Assembly (NCBI GenBank): GCA_046154695.1
Contig: JBJXFI010000297.1
Location: 1-28,652 of the forward strand
Length of the DNA: 28,652 nucleotides
Direction of reading: 5' to 3'
Source: DALYLB01 sp046154695
GTDB taxonomy: Bacteria; Acidobacteriota; Blastocatellia; RBC074
The translations under genes were made by a program, and so were the position numbers. The notes under the pieces are model-generated. The model ran no database searches. It was not told the origin of the DNA and worked only from the letters and a program-made list of their open reading frames with translations. Of the stretch, positions 18,444 to 28,652 are shown one piece after another (position 1 is the first letter of the stretch; each line of letters begins with the position of its first letter).

Positions 18444-19031
18444 GTGAAATCGAAGACAAAATCCAAAGAGTTGCTCAATTTTCTGACCGAGTTGATGCGG
18501 CTGAAATCGGTGCCGCGGATCGGCTGGCTGCTTCGCGGCGTGCGGGACGTGGAATCGGTGGCATCCCACACGTATGGCGTGGCGGTGATCGCGATGCTGC
18601 TGGCCGATCGGGCGCGCGAGCGGGGAATGAAGGTCGATGTCGAGCGGGTGCTGCGGATGGCGCTGATGCATGACCTGACCGAGGCGCGCACGGGGGATCT
18701 GCCGAGCACGATCAAGAAATATTTCGGCAAGAAGAACGTCAAGGACGCGGACGACATGATCGCCGGCGAGATGTTCGCCGCGCTCGGGCCGCTCGGCGAG
18801 TCGTACCGGGAGCTGTGGCTCGAATACGAGCATCGCGAGTGCCTCGAATCGAAGCTGGTCAAGGCGGCCGACAAATTCGATCTGCTGCTGCAGTCGATCG
18901 AATACGAGAAGGGGGGCGCGAACTCGCTGCAGGAGTTCTGGGAGAGCGCCGATGAGGATTTCGAGCGGCTCGGGATCGGCGAGTTGGTCGGCGATCTGAT
19001 CGAGGCGCTCAAGGCCGGGCGCGCGGCGTGA
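18444..19031 (+). CDS. HD-domain phosphohydrolase (YfbR/HDDC2-like 5'-nucleotidase family)
   Basis: 195 residues from GTG 18444. A TTG at 18408 would add 12 residues, but it overlaps a candidate -35 box, and homologues begin near LLNFLTELMRLKSVPRIGW, so the GTG is preferred. Metal ligands of the HD fold are His42 (VASHTYGVA), His76-Asp77 (LMHDLTEARTGD) and Asp143 (KAADKFDLL). The ESVASH, MHDLxEA and DK motifs together are typical of the HDDC2/YfbR group, which removes phosphate from deoxynucleoside monophosphates. Cytosolic: no signal or membrane segment. The DedA gene starts 7 bp after the stop, suggesting a short operon with dedA and pta. Confidence 0.85.
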   Translation: MKSKTKSKELLNFLTELMRLKSVPRIGWLLRGVRDVESVASHTYGVAVIAMLLADRARERGMKVDVERVLRMALMHDLTEARTGDLPSTIKKYFGKKNVKDADDMIAGEMFAALGPLGESYRELWLEYEHRECLESKLVKAADKFDLLLQSIEYEKGGANSLQEFWESADEDFERLGIGELVGDLIEALKAGRAA

Positions 19032-19038
19032 CGGATTT

Positions 19039-19665
19039 ATGGGAATCATCGAATCATTGATTGCATGGCTGCAGGAGCTCCCGCCCGGGGGGGTGCTGCT
19101 CTTTATTTTCGCCGTCGCCTATATCGAGAACCTCTTTCCGCCGTCGCCGAGTGATATGCTGATTCTATTCGCGGGGACGCTGATCAGCGTGGGGACGATG
19201 GGGTTTCCGGAGTCGCTGGCGGCGGCGACGCTGGGGAGCGTGACGGGCTTTATGACGGCCTATATGGCGGGCCGGTATTTCGCGCCGGTGATCGAGACGC
19301 GACTGGGGCGGTTTCTGCCGGTCGATGCGATTCCGCAGGTCGAGCGGCTGTTCCAGCGGTATGGATACGGGGTGATCGTCGTCAACCGGTTTCTGGCCGG
19401 GACGCGCGCGGTGGTTTCGTTCTTCGCCGGGGTATCGAGGATGAATCTGCCGCTGACGACGACGCTCTGCACGCTGAGCGCGGCGGTCTGGAATTCGCTG
19501 CTGCTTTACCTGGGCATGATCTTCGCGAAGAACTGGCGGCGCGGCGCCGGGTATATCGAGACCTACAGCAAGGTCGCCACCGCGATCGTCATTCTTGTTA
19601 TTCTCGTATTGATCTATCGCCATATTCGCCGCCGCCGGGCGGCCAATCCGGTGGGGAACGAGTAG
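19039..19665 (+). CDS. DedA-family inner-membrane protein (SNARE-associated/VTT domain)
   Basis: 208 residues with several hydrophobic segments (about 18-32, 38-55, 60-78, 110-130, 140-162, 178-193). The family acidic residue Glu30 is in AYIENLFPPSPSD. The re-entrant motif with two arginines reads RFLAGTR (Arg117, Arg123); most members have RFxPGxR, so a Pro is replaced by Ala. DedA proteins help move undecaprenyl phosphate or other phospholipids across the membrane and support proton-motive force. The start follows the HD gene by 7 bp with a weak ribosome site, so translational coupling is plausible. The C-terminus is a short basic tail (YRHIRRRR). Confidence 0.9.
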   Translation: MGIIESLIAWLQELPPGGVLLFIFAVAYIENLFPPSPSDMLILFAGTLISVGTMGFPESLAAATLGSVTGFMTAYMAGRYFAPVIETRLGRFLPVDAIPQVERLFQRYGYGVIVVNRFLAGTRAVVSFFAGVSRMNLPLTTTLCTLSAAVWNSLLLYLGMIFAKNWRRGAGYIETYSKVATAIVILVILVLIYRHIRRRRAANPVGNE

Positions 19666-19676
19666 GCGGGGAAGCC

Positions 19677-20687
19677 ATGGATACATTGCGGAAGATACGC
19701 ATTCGAGCCGCGACGAAGCCGCAGCACATCGTGCTGCCGGAGGGGGGCGATGACCGGACGATCCTCGCGGCTTCGCGGGTCGCGGCCGATCGGCTGGCCC
19801 GCGTGACGGTGCTCGGAGAGGAAGAGGCGATTCGAAGCCGGGCGGCGTCGCTGGGCGCGCCGCTGACGAACGTGACGGTGCTCGACCATCAGCGGTCGCC
19901 GGATCTGGAGCGATACGCGCGGGAATTGTACGACCTGCGCCGGGCGCGGGGGGCGACGATGGACGAGGCGCGGCGGCAGATCCTCGATCCGCTCTATTTC
20001 GGAAACATGATGGTGCGGGGAGGCAAGGCCGACGGCTCGGTCGCCGGCGCGACCAACACGACGGCGCACACGGTTCGTTCCGCGCTGATCACGATCGGGT
20101 TGAAGGAGGGCTTCACCATCGTCTCGTCGGTGATCGTCATCGTGGTGCCCGATCAGGCGTTCGGGGTGGAGGGGGCGATGCTCTTCGCCGATCCGGCCGT
20201 GGTCATCGACCCGACGGCCGCGCAACTGGCGGAGATCGCGATCGCCTCGGCCGAGACCTGCCGGGCTCTGCTCGAAGCGGAGCCCCGCGTCGCCATGCTC
20301 TCGTTCTCGACGCGCGGATCGGCGAAGCATCCGATGGCCGACAAGGTGATCGAGGCGACGAAGACCGTTCGCGCCCGCGCGCCCGAGCTGGAGATCGACG
20401 GGGAGCTGCAGCTCGACGCGGCGCTGGTTCCCGCCATCGCCGAATCGAAGGCGAAGGGCTCCCCGGTCGCGGGGCGCGCCAATGTTCTGATCTTCCCCGA
20501 CATCGACGCGGGCAATATCGGCTACAAATTGACCGAACGCCTCGCGGGCGCGACAGCCATCGGCCCGATTTTGCAGGGGCTGGCCAAGCCTGCGAACGAT
20601 CTGTCGCGGGGCTGCAAGGCCGACGATATCGTCGACGCCGTCGCGATCACGGCCGTGCAGGCGCAGGCAGGCAAGCGAAGTTCGTAA
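19677..20687 (+). CDS. pta: Phosphate acetyltransferase / butyryltransferase family
   Basis: 336 residues, the size of the short Pta form with only the catalytic PTA_PTB domain. Motifs: ATNTTAHTVRSAL, FGVEGAMLFADPAV, MLSFSTRGSAKHP, LIFPDIDAGNIGYKL and GPILQGLAKPANDLSRG, the last two being signature blocks of phosphotransacetylase. It interconverts acetyl-CoA plus phosphate and acetyl phosphate plus CoA. Acetate kinase is not in the window. The ribosome site GGGGAAG and an 11-bp gap after dedA indicate co-transcription with the HD and DedA genes. Phosphate butyryltransferase is the alternative, but the NDLSRG ending favours Pta. Confidence 0.9.
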   Translation: MDTLRKIRIRAATKPQHIVLPEGGDDRTILAASRVAADRLARVTVLGEEEAIRSRAASLGAPLTNVTVLDHQRSPDLERYARELYDLRRARGATMDEARRQILDPLYFGNMMVRGGKADGSVAGATNTTAHTVRSALITIGLKEGFTIVSSVIVIVVPDQAFGVEGAMLFADPAVVIDPTAAQLAEIAIASAETCRALLEAEPRVAMLSFSTRGSAKHPMADKVIEATKTVRARAPELEIDGELQLDAALVPAIAESKAKGSPVAGRANVLIFPDIDAGNIGYKLTERLAGATAIGPILQGLAKPANDLSRGCKADDIVDAVAITAVQAQAGKRSS

Positions 20688-20694
20688 TCCGTTC

Positions 20695-20756
20695 GGAGTT
20701 CCGCCTTCAGGCGGTCCGCCGTTTGCGGGTGTCCGGCCGCCTGAAGGCGGAACTCC
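20695..20756. repeat. Intergenic palindrome with perfect 20-bp arms
   Basis: Arms 20695-20714 and 20737-20756 are exact reverse complements around a 22-nt loop. Each arm itself carries the internal palindrome CCGCCTTCAGGCGG. This type, translated in databases as RLKAELR-like strings, is a common dispersed element in acidobacterial genomes as I recall. It lies between pta and the serine hydrolase, lacks a T-tract, and could act as an mRNA end stabiliser. Confidence 0.85.
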
Positions 20757-20777
20757 AAACATTTTCGGAGAAACACT

Positions 20778-22259
<1,482 letters not shown>

Positions 22260-22376
22260 ACTCCGTTCGAAAATCGTTCGGATTTCCGCTGTACGGGCTG
22301 CGGCGGTGACGATGAACCGCGCCGCTCGCGGTCCGGGCAATCCACCTCGATCATCCATGCTGCCCCCAATGATTCT

Positions 22377-22988
22377 ATGAGCGGAAGACCGATGCCAGGC
22401 GCGAAGTGGGAGCTGACCGGGGAGGCGTTCGCCAAATTGCTGGCCGGCCTCGACCCGGATCCCGAGCGCGCCGGCGCGCGGTATGAGTCTCTGCGGACGA
22501 CGCTGGTCAGGTTCTTCGACTGGCAGCAGGCGCTTCTGCCCGAGGACCTCGCCGATGAGACGCTCAACCGCGTGGCGCGCAAGCTCGACGAAGGCAACCC
22601 GCCGCGCGATCTGCCGGCGTATTGCCATGGCGTCGCTCGACTGCTGCTGCTGGAATCGCGCAGGCGGGCGGAAAACCGGCGCGCGGACCTGGATATGGCG
22701 GCGACCATTGCCGCGCCCCCCGAAGTCGTCGAACCCGCCGAAGAGACGGACCGCCGGGACTGTTTCGATCACTGTTTGTCGCAACTGCCGATCGAGAGCC
22801 GGCGATTGGCGCTGCGGTATTACGGGGACGACAAGCGGAAGAAGATCGATGAGCGCCAGCGGCTCGCCGGGCAGTTGGGCATTCCCCTCAACGCGCTGCG
22901 CAGCCGCGTGCAGCGCATACGGGATCGGCTGCAGCAGTGCGTCCGGCGCTGCGCCGCCGGCGAAAGGCTCCGCGCCGGCGTGAAATAG
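22377..22988 (+). CDS. ECF-like sigma-70 family RNA polymerase sigma factor
   Basis: 203 residues; the ATG at 22392 (with GGAAG before it) is an alternative start that removes 5 residues. Region 2: LTGEAFAKLLAGL through EDLADETLNRVARKL to DLPAYCHGVARLLLLESRRR (about 14-97). Region 4 helix-turn-helix: LPIESRRLALRYYGD then LAGQLGIPLNALRSRVQRIR (about 137-187). This matches small acidobacterial sigma factors that are always encoded next to a membrane protein with a YLLGELPE-type N-terminus, as here. It would direct transcription of a regulon released by an envelope cue, possibly the two exported proteins downstream. Which promoters it reads is not visible. A region-3 domain is absent. Confidence 0.85.
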   Translation: MSGRPMPGAKWELTGEAFAKLLAGLDPDPERAGARYESLRTTLVRFFDWQQALLPEDLADETLNRVARKLDEGNPPRDLPAYCHGVARLLLLESRRRAENRRADLDMAATIAAPPEVVEPAEETDRRDCFDHCLSQLPIESRRLALRYYGDDKRKKIDERQRLAGQLGIPLNALRSRVQRIRDRLQQCVRRCAAGERLRAGVK

Positions 22989-23149
22989 ACCGGCATGGAT
23001 TCGCCCCCTCGATCACTGATGGGTGGAGAGGCGAGAAAACATCCTGTTCCCGGCTTTCCCGTTCCATTCCATCCCAAAACGATCAGGGCGGCGAAACGAT
23101 CTACCGGGCATGGGTGCGCGTCGATCCGAACCCCCTTCGAGGCAGAAGC

Positions 23150-24118
23150 ATGACGACGAGAGCTGATCAACAGGCAGGCGTGATGCGCCGCTATTTGCTG
23201 GGCGAATTGCCGGAATCCGAGCAGATCGCGCTCGAAGAGAGATTCTTCGCCGACCATGAGCTGGTGGAGCGCATGCGGGAGATCGAGCACGAGCTGGTGG
23301 ACGGGTATGTGCGGGAGCGGCTGCCGCGCGCCGAGCGCGAACTCTTCGAGCGCCACTATCTGACCACGCCCGATCATCGGGAAAGCGTCGCCTTTGCAAG
23401 GGAATTGCTCCGTGCCGCGGATGAAGAGAATGAAGAGCCGGACGCGCGCCCGGCGCGGGAGGAAGGCTCTTTCCGGGAAAAGGTGCTGGCGCTCTTTCGC
23501 GCGCCGCAATTCGCGCTCGGCGCGGCGGCGGCCCTGGTTGTGGCGCTACTGATTGGCGGCGTGTGGTTGTCAGGCCGGCGGGCGCGCTGGGAGCAGGAGC
23601 TTGCGCAGTCCCGTGCCGCCCGCGACGCCGAACAGCAGCGCGCCCGGGGATTGGAAGATCAGCTCGCCCGGCAGCGCGCCGAGAATGCGCGGTTGAACGA
23701 GGAGTTCGACCGCCTGCGCGCGGCGCGGCGCCTCGCATCGGAGCCGTCCGCCGCCGCCTCCCCGCGCCAGTCCGTCTTCTCTTTCGCTCTCGTTTCCTTC
23801 GCCCGGGGAAGCAGCGAACAGCAGACGCTGGAGCTTCCTCCCGGCGCGACCCGGGTTCAGTTGCGTATGAAGATCGAGCGCGGCGACCACCGCCGGTATC
23901 AGGTGCTCCTTCATCCGTTGGATCGTTCGAGCGAGAGCGGCGATGACTGGCGCTCCGGCGCCGTCAAGGCGTCGCCGCGCGCGGACGGCGCAACCCTTTC
24001 CGTGAACGTGCCCGCCGCCAGACTCCCGCGCGGCGATTACATCCTGACCCTGACCGGAACCGGCGCCGGCGGCGCGGCGGAAGAGATCAATCGGTACTTT
24101 TTCAGAGTCAACAGATAA
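23150..24118 (+). CDS. Membrane-anchored anti-sigma-like protein with coiled coil and exterior beta domain
   Basis: 322 residues from ATG 23150, chosen because MTTRADQQAGVMRRYLLGEL is the usual N-terminus and GAGGCAG precedes it. Residues 10-90 form a helical zinc-finger-like anti-sigma region without the usual His/Cys ligands (YLLGELPESEQIALEERFF, LVDGYVRERL, ERHYLTTPDHRE). A single membrane segment spans 121-141. Residues 143-193 form a charged coiled coil. Residues 205-322 are a beta-sandwich-like domain (TLELPPGATRVQLRM, RLPRGDYILTLTGTG). The topology puts the sigma-binding part inside and the sensor part outside. It follows the sigma gene by 161 bp. The role as anti-sigma is inferred from position and architecture. 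Confidence 0.8.
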   Translation: MTTRADQQAGVMRRYLLGELPESEQIALEERFFADHELVERMREIEHELVDGYVRERLPRAERELFERHYLTTPDHRESVAFARELLRAADEENEEPDARPAREEGSFREKVLALFRAPQFALGAAAALVVALLIGGVWLSGRRARWEQELAQSRAARDAEQQRARGLEDQLARQRAENARLNEEFDRLRAARRLASEPSAAASPRQSVFSFALVSFARGSSEQQTLELPPGATRVQLRMKIERGDHRRYQVLLHPLDRSSESGDDWRSGAVKASPRADGATLSVNVPAARLPRGDYILTLTGTGAGGAAEEINRYFFRVNR

Positions 24119-24302
24119 CCGCCGCCGCGCCGCATTCGTCCCCCCGAAATCTCTTCTTCAGCCATGGCGGCTCAGCCTGCCGCAAAAAAATCCCGACATG
24201 CTTTTCGCGAATGAGCAGTAGTGATGAAAGCGGAAGAACTTGCCCGCCGGTGCGGCGGACAGCTTTGCTTATAACGATTCGTGAATCCAGGGAGGGAAGA
24301 CA

Positions 24303-26213
24303 ATGAACTCAGCGAAAAAAATCATGGCGATTCTCTTTTGGATGGCGCTTTGCGTGCCGGCGGCGCTGGCGCAGAGACATTCGACTGGCGCGGCGGCGAC
24401 GGACGTGACGATCATCATTCAACAGGAGAAGATCCGCTTCACGGCGCGCTCTCCTGTCGCGGAGCTGCGGCTGCAGGTCTTCGACCAGGCCGGCGAGCTC
24501 GTGTATGACAGCGGTTCCGTCTTGGAGCCGACGCTGGACTGGACGCTGCAAAACGGCGGCGGGCAGGCGGTGAGGAGCGGGCTTTACGCCTACTCGCTGT
24601 TGGTCAGGGAATACGGCGCGGAGCCGGGGGCGGAGCCGCCGCGGCCGCGTCGCGGCCACTTCATCGTCGATCGCGCCAGTGAGCAGGATGGCAGAACGGA
24701 TCGCCTGTGGGTCACCTCGCGAAACGACGGCGGCGTCGGCGCGGAGCTGACCGTGATCCGGGACGAGGCGGCCACCGTGGCCGGAGCCGCGATGAGCAGC
24801 ACGGGCAGCGAGCGAACGATTGGGCCGCGAGCCGGGAACTCCGGCCGCGATGCCGCCGGTCGTTCGATCGAAGCGGAGCCCGCGGGCCGGAAGATGGCGG
24901 ATCCCGCGGCGGCGGCCGCCGCGCCCGCCGGAACCGTCGGCCAGATCGCGCGATTCACTTCGGCCACGGAAGTGGGCAATTCCGTCATCACCGAAGCGGG
25001 CGGCAATATCGGCATTGGAACGACGACGCCGACGAGTGGAATTAAATTGGAGGTGAACGGAGCGGCCCTGTTGACGCCGGGAGGAAAAGGGGGATCGATT
25101 CAATTCGGCACGCCGAACACGGAAACGGGCATGTCGATTGTCGGCGCCGCCCGGGCCGATCTCCGGTTCGACGGCTCGACGGTGAAATTGGTGGCGGGCC
25201 CCGCCGGCGGGCCTCCGGGTTCGGAAAACGGGATCACGGTCAATACGTCGGGCGTTGTCGGCATCGGGACAACGAATCAGCGGGCCGGATACAAGCTGGA
25301 GGTGAACGGAGCGACAGCCATCACGCCGGGCGGCAGCGGGGGAGAGATCTTTTTCGGAACGCCGAACGCGGAAACGGGCATGTCGATCGTCGGGTCGAGG
25401 CGGGCCGACATCCGGTTTGACGGCTCGGCGCTGAAATTCGCGGTTGGCCCCCTGGGAGGACCGCCGGATCCGCGAAATGGAATCGCCATCAATGCCTCGG
25501 GCAACATCGGCATCGGGACCGCGGCTCCGGCGACCAAGCTGCACGTCGAAAACGCGGGCATTACCGAATTGGCGGTCCGGAGCCTCAATGAGCGCGCGAT
25601 CCTGTCGCTGGGCAACACGATCGGCCCGGCGAATTATGTCTGGACCATGGAAAGCGGGGTCAGGGGGCAGGCCGGCCTGTTCGGCATCTATAACCGCACG
25701 GTCAACAGGTCGGGGCTCGAGATCGACGGCAACCTGATGGTCTATGTGAAGGCGCTGCAAATCACCGGCGGCGCGGACCTGGCGGAGAACTTCGACGTGC
25801 GGGCCGAAGCCCCCGATAGCGGCGCATCCGTGCCGGAGGTTCAGCCGGGCATGATCGTCGCGATCGATCCGGCCAGCCCCGGAAAGCTCAATCTCAGTCG
25901 CCGCGCCTACGACCGCCGCGTGGCGGGCATCATCAGCGGCGCGGGCGACGTCAAGCCCGGGATGATGATGGGGCAGGCGGGCACGCTCGCCGACGGCAAA
26001 CACCCCGTGGCGTTGAGCGGGCGCGTTTATGCCTGGGTCGACGCCACGCGCGGCGCGATTCGCCCCGGCGACCTGCTCACCAGCTCGCCCACGCCCGGCC
26101 ACGCGATGAAGGCCACCAACCCGGCCCGGGCCCGGGGCGCGATCATCGGAAAGGCGATGACGGGGCTGGCGTCCGGCAAGGGGCTCGTGCTTGTGCTGGT
26201 CACGCTGCAATAA
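24303..26213 (+). CDS. Large exported repeat protein, tail-fibre/adhesin-like (GIGT repeats)
   Basis: 636 residues. A signal peptide covers 1-23 (MAILFWMALCVPAALAQ). Residues 36-125 are an Ig-like region resembling the FlgD hook-cap fold (LRLQVFDQAGELVYDSG, RSGLYAYSLLV). Residues 155-212 are low-complexity Ala/Gly. Three GIGT units near 236, 320 and 402 start repeats; residues 248-330 and 331-413 are tandem copies of 83 residues (249 bp) with LEVNGA, FGTPN-ETGMSIVG and RFDGS conserved. Residues 488-636 are a conserved C-terminal module (ADLAENFDV, PGMIVAIDP, RRAYDRRVAGIISGAG, GRVYAWVDATRGAIRPGD), seen as I recall in many tail-fibre-like bacterial proteins. GGAGGG precedes the ATG. A surface fibre or adhesin is likely; no partner or substrate is known. 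Confidence 0.8.
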   Translation: MNSAKKIMAILFWMALCVPAALAQRHSTGAAATDVTIIIQQEKIRFTARSPVAELRLQVFDQAGELVYDSGSVLEPTLDWTLQNGGGQAVRSGLYAYSLLVREYGAEPGAEPPRPRRGHFIVDRASEQDGRTDRLWVTSRNDGGVGAELTVIRDEAATVAGAAMSSTGSERTIGPRAGNSGRDAAGRSIEAEPAGRKMADPAAAAAAPAGTVGQIARFTSATEVGNSVITEAGGNIGIGTTTPTSGIKLEVNGAALLTPGGKGGSIQFGTPNTETGMSIVGAARADLRFDGSTVKLVAGPAGGPPGSENGITVNTSGVVGIGTTNQRAGYKLEVNGATAITPGGSGGEIFFGTPNAETGMSIVGSRRADIRFDGSALKFAVGPLGGPPDPRNGIAINASGNIGIGTAAPATKLHVENAGITELAVRSLNERAILSLGNTIGPANYVWTMESGVRGQAGLFGIYNRTVNRSGLEIDGNLMVYVKALQITGGADLAENFDVRAEAPDSGASVPEVQPGMIVAIDPASPGKLNLSRRAYDRRVAGIISGAGDVKPGMMMGQAGTLADGKHPVALSGRVYAWVDATRGAIRPGDLLTSSPTPGHAMKATNPARARGAIIGKAMTGLASGKGLVLVLVTLQ

Positions 26214-26271
26214 CGCAATGGGCCTGCGATTCATTCGCCATCAGGCAATCATCAAAGCAAGGAGATTCGCC

Positions 26272-28092
<1,821 letters not shown>

Positions 28093-28143
28093 CGGAGCAT
28101 TTTATAAGTCATCCATCCGGTCATTGGGAAAGGGGAGGAGATA

Positions 28144-28178
28144 ACGGAACAAACGGAAAAGACGGAACAAACGGAACC
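28144..28178. repeat. 9-bp tandem repeat, four units
   Basis: Units start at 28144, 28153, 28162 and 28171, with the shared core ACGGAA and most-common form ACGGAACAA. It lies in the gene-free stretch after the astacin gene (28093-28224), where nothing else was recognised. Confidence 0.8.
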
Positions 28179-28224
28179 TGAGAATGAATGCATTGGTTGA
28201 TTCTGACCTGATTTAGAGCCCTGG

Positions 28225-28570
28225 TCAGGGTTCCCGAGCCTTATCCTCGTCCCCGTCCCCTTTTCCCCCGGGAGAGGGGACGTGACCAATGATGAATGTA
28301 TTGTTGAGTTCGACGACGTCGTATGTTTCGAACAAATGCATGATCGTCTCGAGATTTTGCTCAAAGAGTAGAAACAGCTCTTTATTTGCAATGTTCCCGG
28401 TCGTGATCAACAAAAGTTTCGCGGGTTGGTTCTGGAGGATATGGAGCTTGAGAAAATCGCTGTCCTTTGTGACAACGACTCGATCTTCCCTATCCGCGAG
28501 CCAGGCGATGTCTCAATCCGTGGACAGATTTTGGGCCGGCAGTTCGAGAGTGTGGATTGCAGCCAGTCCT
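28225..28570 (-). pseudogene. Broken DUF5615 (PIN-like toxin) gene
   Basis: Read on the minus strand, the frame gives HTLELPAQNLSTD, then an in-frame TGA (complement 28513-28515), then DIAWLADREDRVVVTKDSDF, LLLITTGNIANKELF and YDVVELNN. This is the DUF5615 pattern, with TKDSDF as the active-site-like acidic motif. The roughly 25 N-terminal residues that should precede AAIHTLELP are missing because a MITE-like copy begins at 28571. The frame runs on past the normal end (about NNTFIIGH) into an intergenic C/G-run stretch before stopping at 28225. A DUF433 partner, if any, would lie right of the window. Separate short ATG frames in this area are fragments. Confidence 0.8.
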
Positions 28571-28652
28571 GGGTGTGATTAAAAGTGGGACACAATTTCG
28601 CAATATTGATGGACAATCGGCGCATTGTTGTGTTCCGAAGGAACACCAGACG
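28571..28652. mobile_element. Second copy of the MITE-like element, partial (runs off right edge)
   Basis: The 82 bases match the reverse complement of 14435-14516 at about 75 positions, starting with the same terminal repeat (22 of 24 matches to the left end at 14227-14250) and ending in the GTGTTCC/GGAACAC hairpin. The inner end is outside the window. If it is a full element, its far flank should repeat the 9 bases GCCAGTCCT that stand at 28562-28570. Confidence 0.85.

Noticed and set aside
24309..26234. 641-codon minus-strand frame opposite the repeat protein
   Set aside because: Arg/Asp-rich shadow without domain; the plus frame has a signal peptide, ribosome site and repeats.
28231..28280. 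G-quadruplex from G/C-runs
   Set aside because: Only three runs of four or more Gs occur close together on the minus strand; the fourth is too short for a firm call.

Overview
The window looks like a chromosomal segment of a high-GC member of the Acidobacteriota. The evidence is a C-terminal domain of the Solibacter type (TIGR03437-like) on a secreted astacin, a Planctomycete/Solibacter-type heme-binding domain (TIGR02603-like) inside a quinoprotein, an Oar-like TonB receptor with a carboxypeptidase-regulatory N-terminus, an acidobacterial-style ECF sigma/anti-sigma pair, and intergenic palindromes of the kind common in that phylum. Class and species cannot be read from this sequence.

Layout. 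Positions 1-5595 (minus strand) hold a GntR/FCD regulator, a secreted FG-GAP propeller, a GMC flavo-oxidoreductase with an iron-sulfur-type cysteine cluster, and the first 621 codons of a TonB-dependent receptor. They form one co-directional run. Divergently, 5871-9813 encodes a periplasmic diheme PQQ dehydrogenase and a Tat-exported Gfo/Idh/MocA oxidoreductase. Together these suggest uptake and periplasmic oxidation of a sugar or alcohol-type substrate. Positions 9891-10618 carry a DUF433/DUF5615 toxin-antitoxin-like pair with an apparently leaderless first gene. Positions 10667-14116 (minus) encode the beta-oxidation pair FadA-FadB, separated by a heptamer/palindrome repeat tract. A 290-bp MITE-like element with terminal inverted repeats and a 9-bp target duplication sits at 14227-14516. 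Next come a secreted NHL protein resembling peptide alpha-amidating lyase, a 196-bp nested palindrome, a Tat-exported enolase-superfamily dehydratase, and tRNA-Phe with its terminator.

Positions 17333-20687 are housekeeping: a tRNA-dihydrouridine synthase diverges from an HD phosphohydrolase, a DedA membrane protein and a phosphate acetyltransferase. From 20778 there is a secreted serine hydrolase, then a sigma/anti-sigma pair followed by two large exported proteins: a repeat protein with GIGT-type repeats and an astacin metalloprotease. This last group is the best candidate for a little-described regulated surface system. The right end (28225-28652) holds a broken DUF5615 gene cut by a second copy of the MITE-like element, which runs off the window.

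Most gene calls are solid at family level. Substrates, operons, promoters and regulatory links are inferences from sequence and context.
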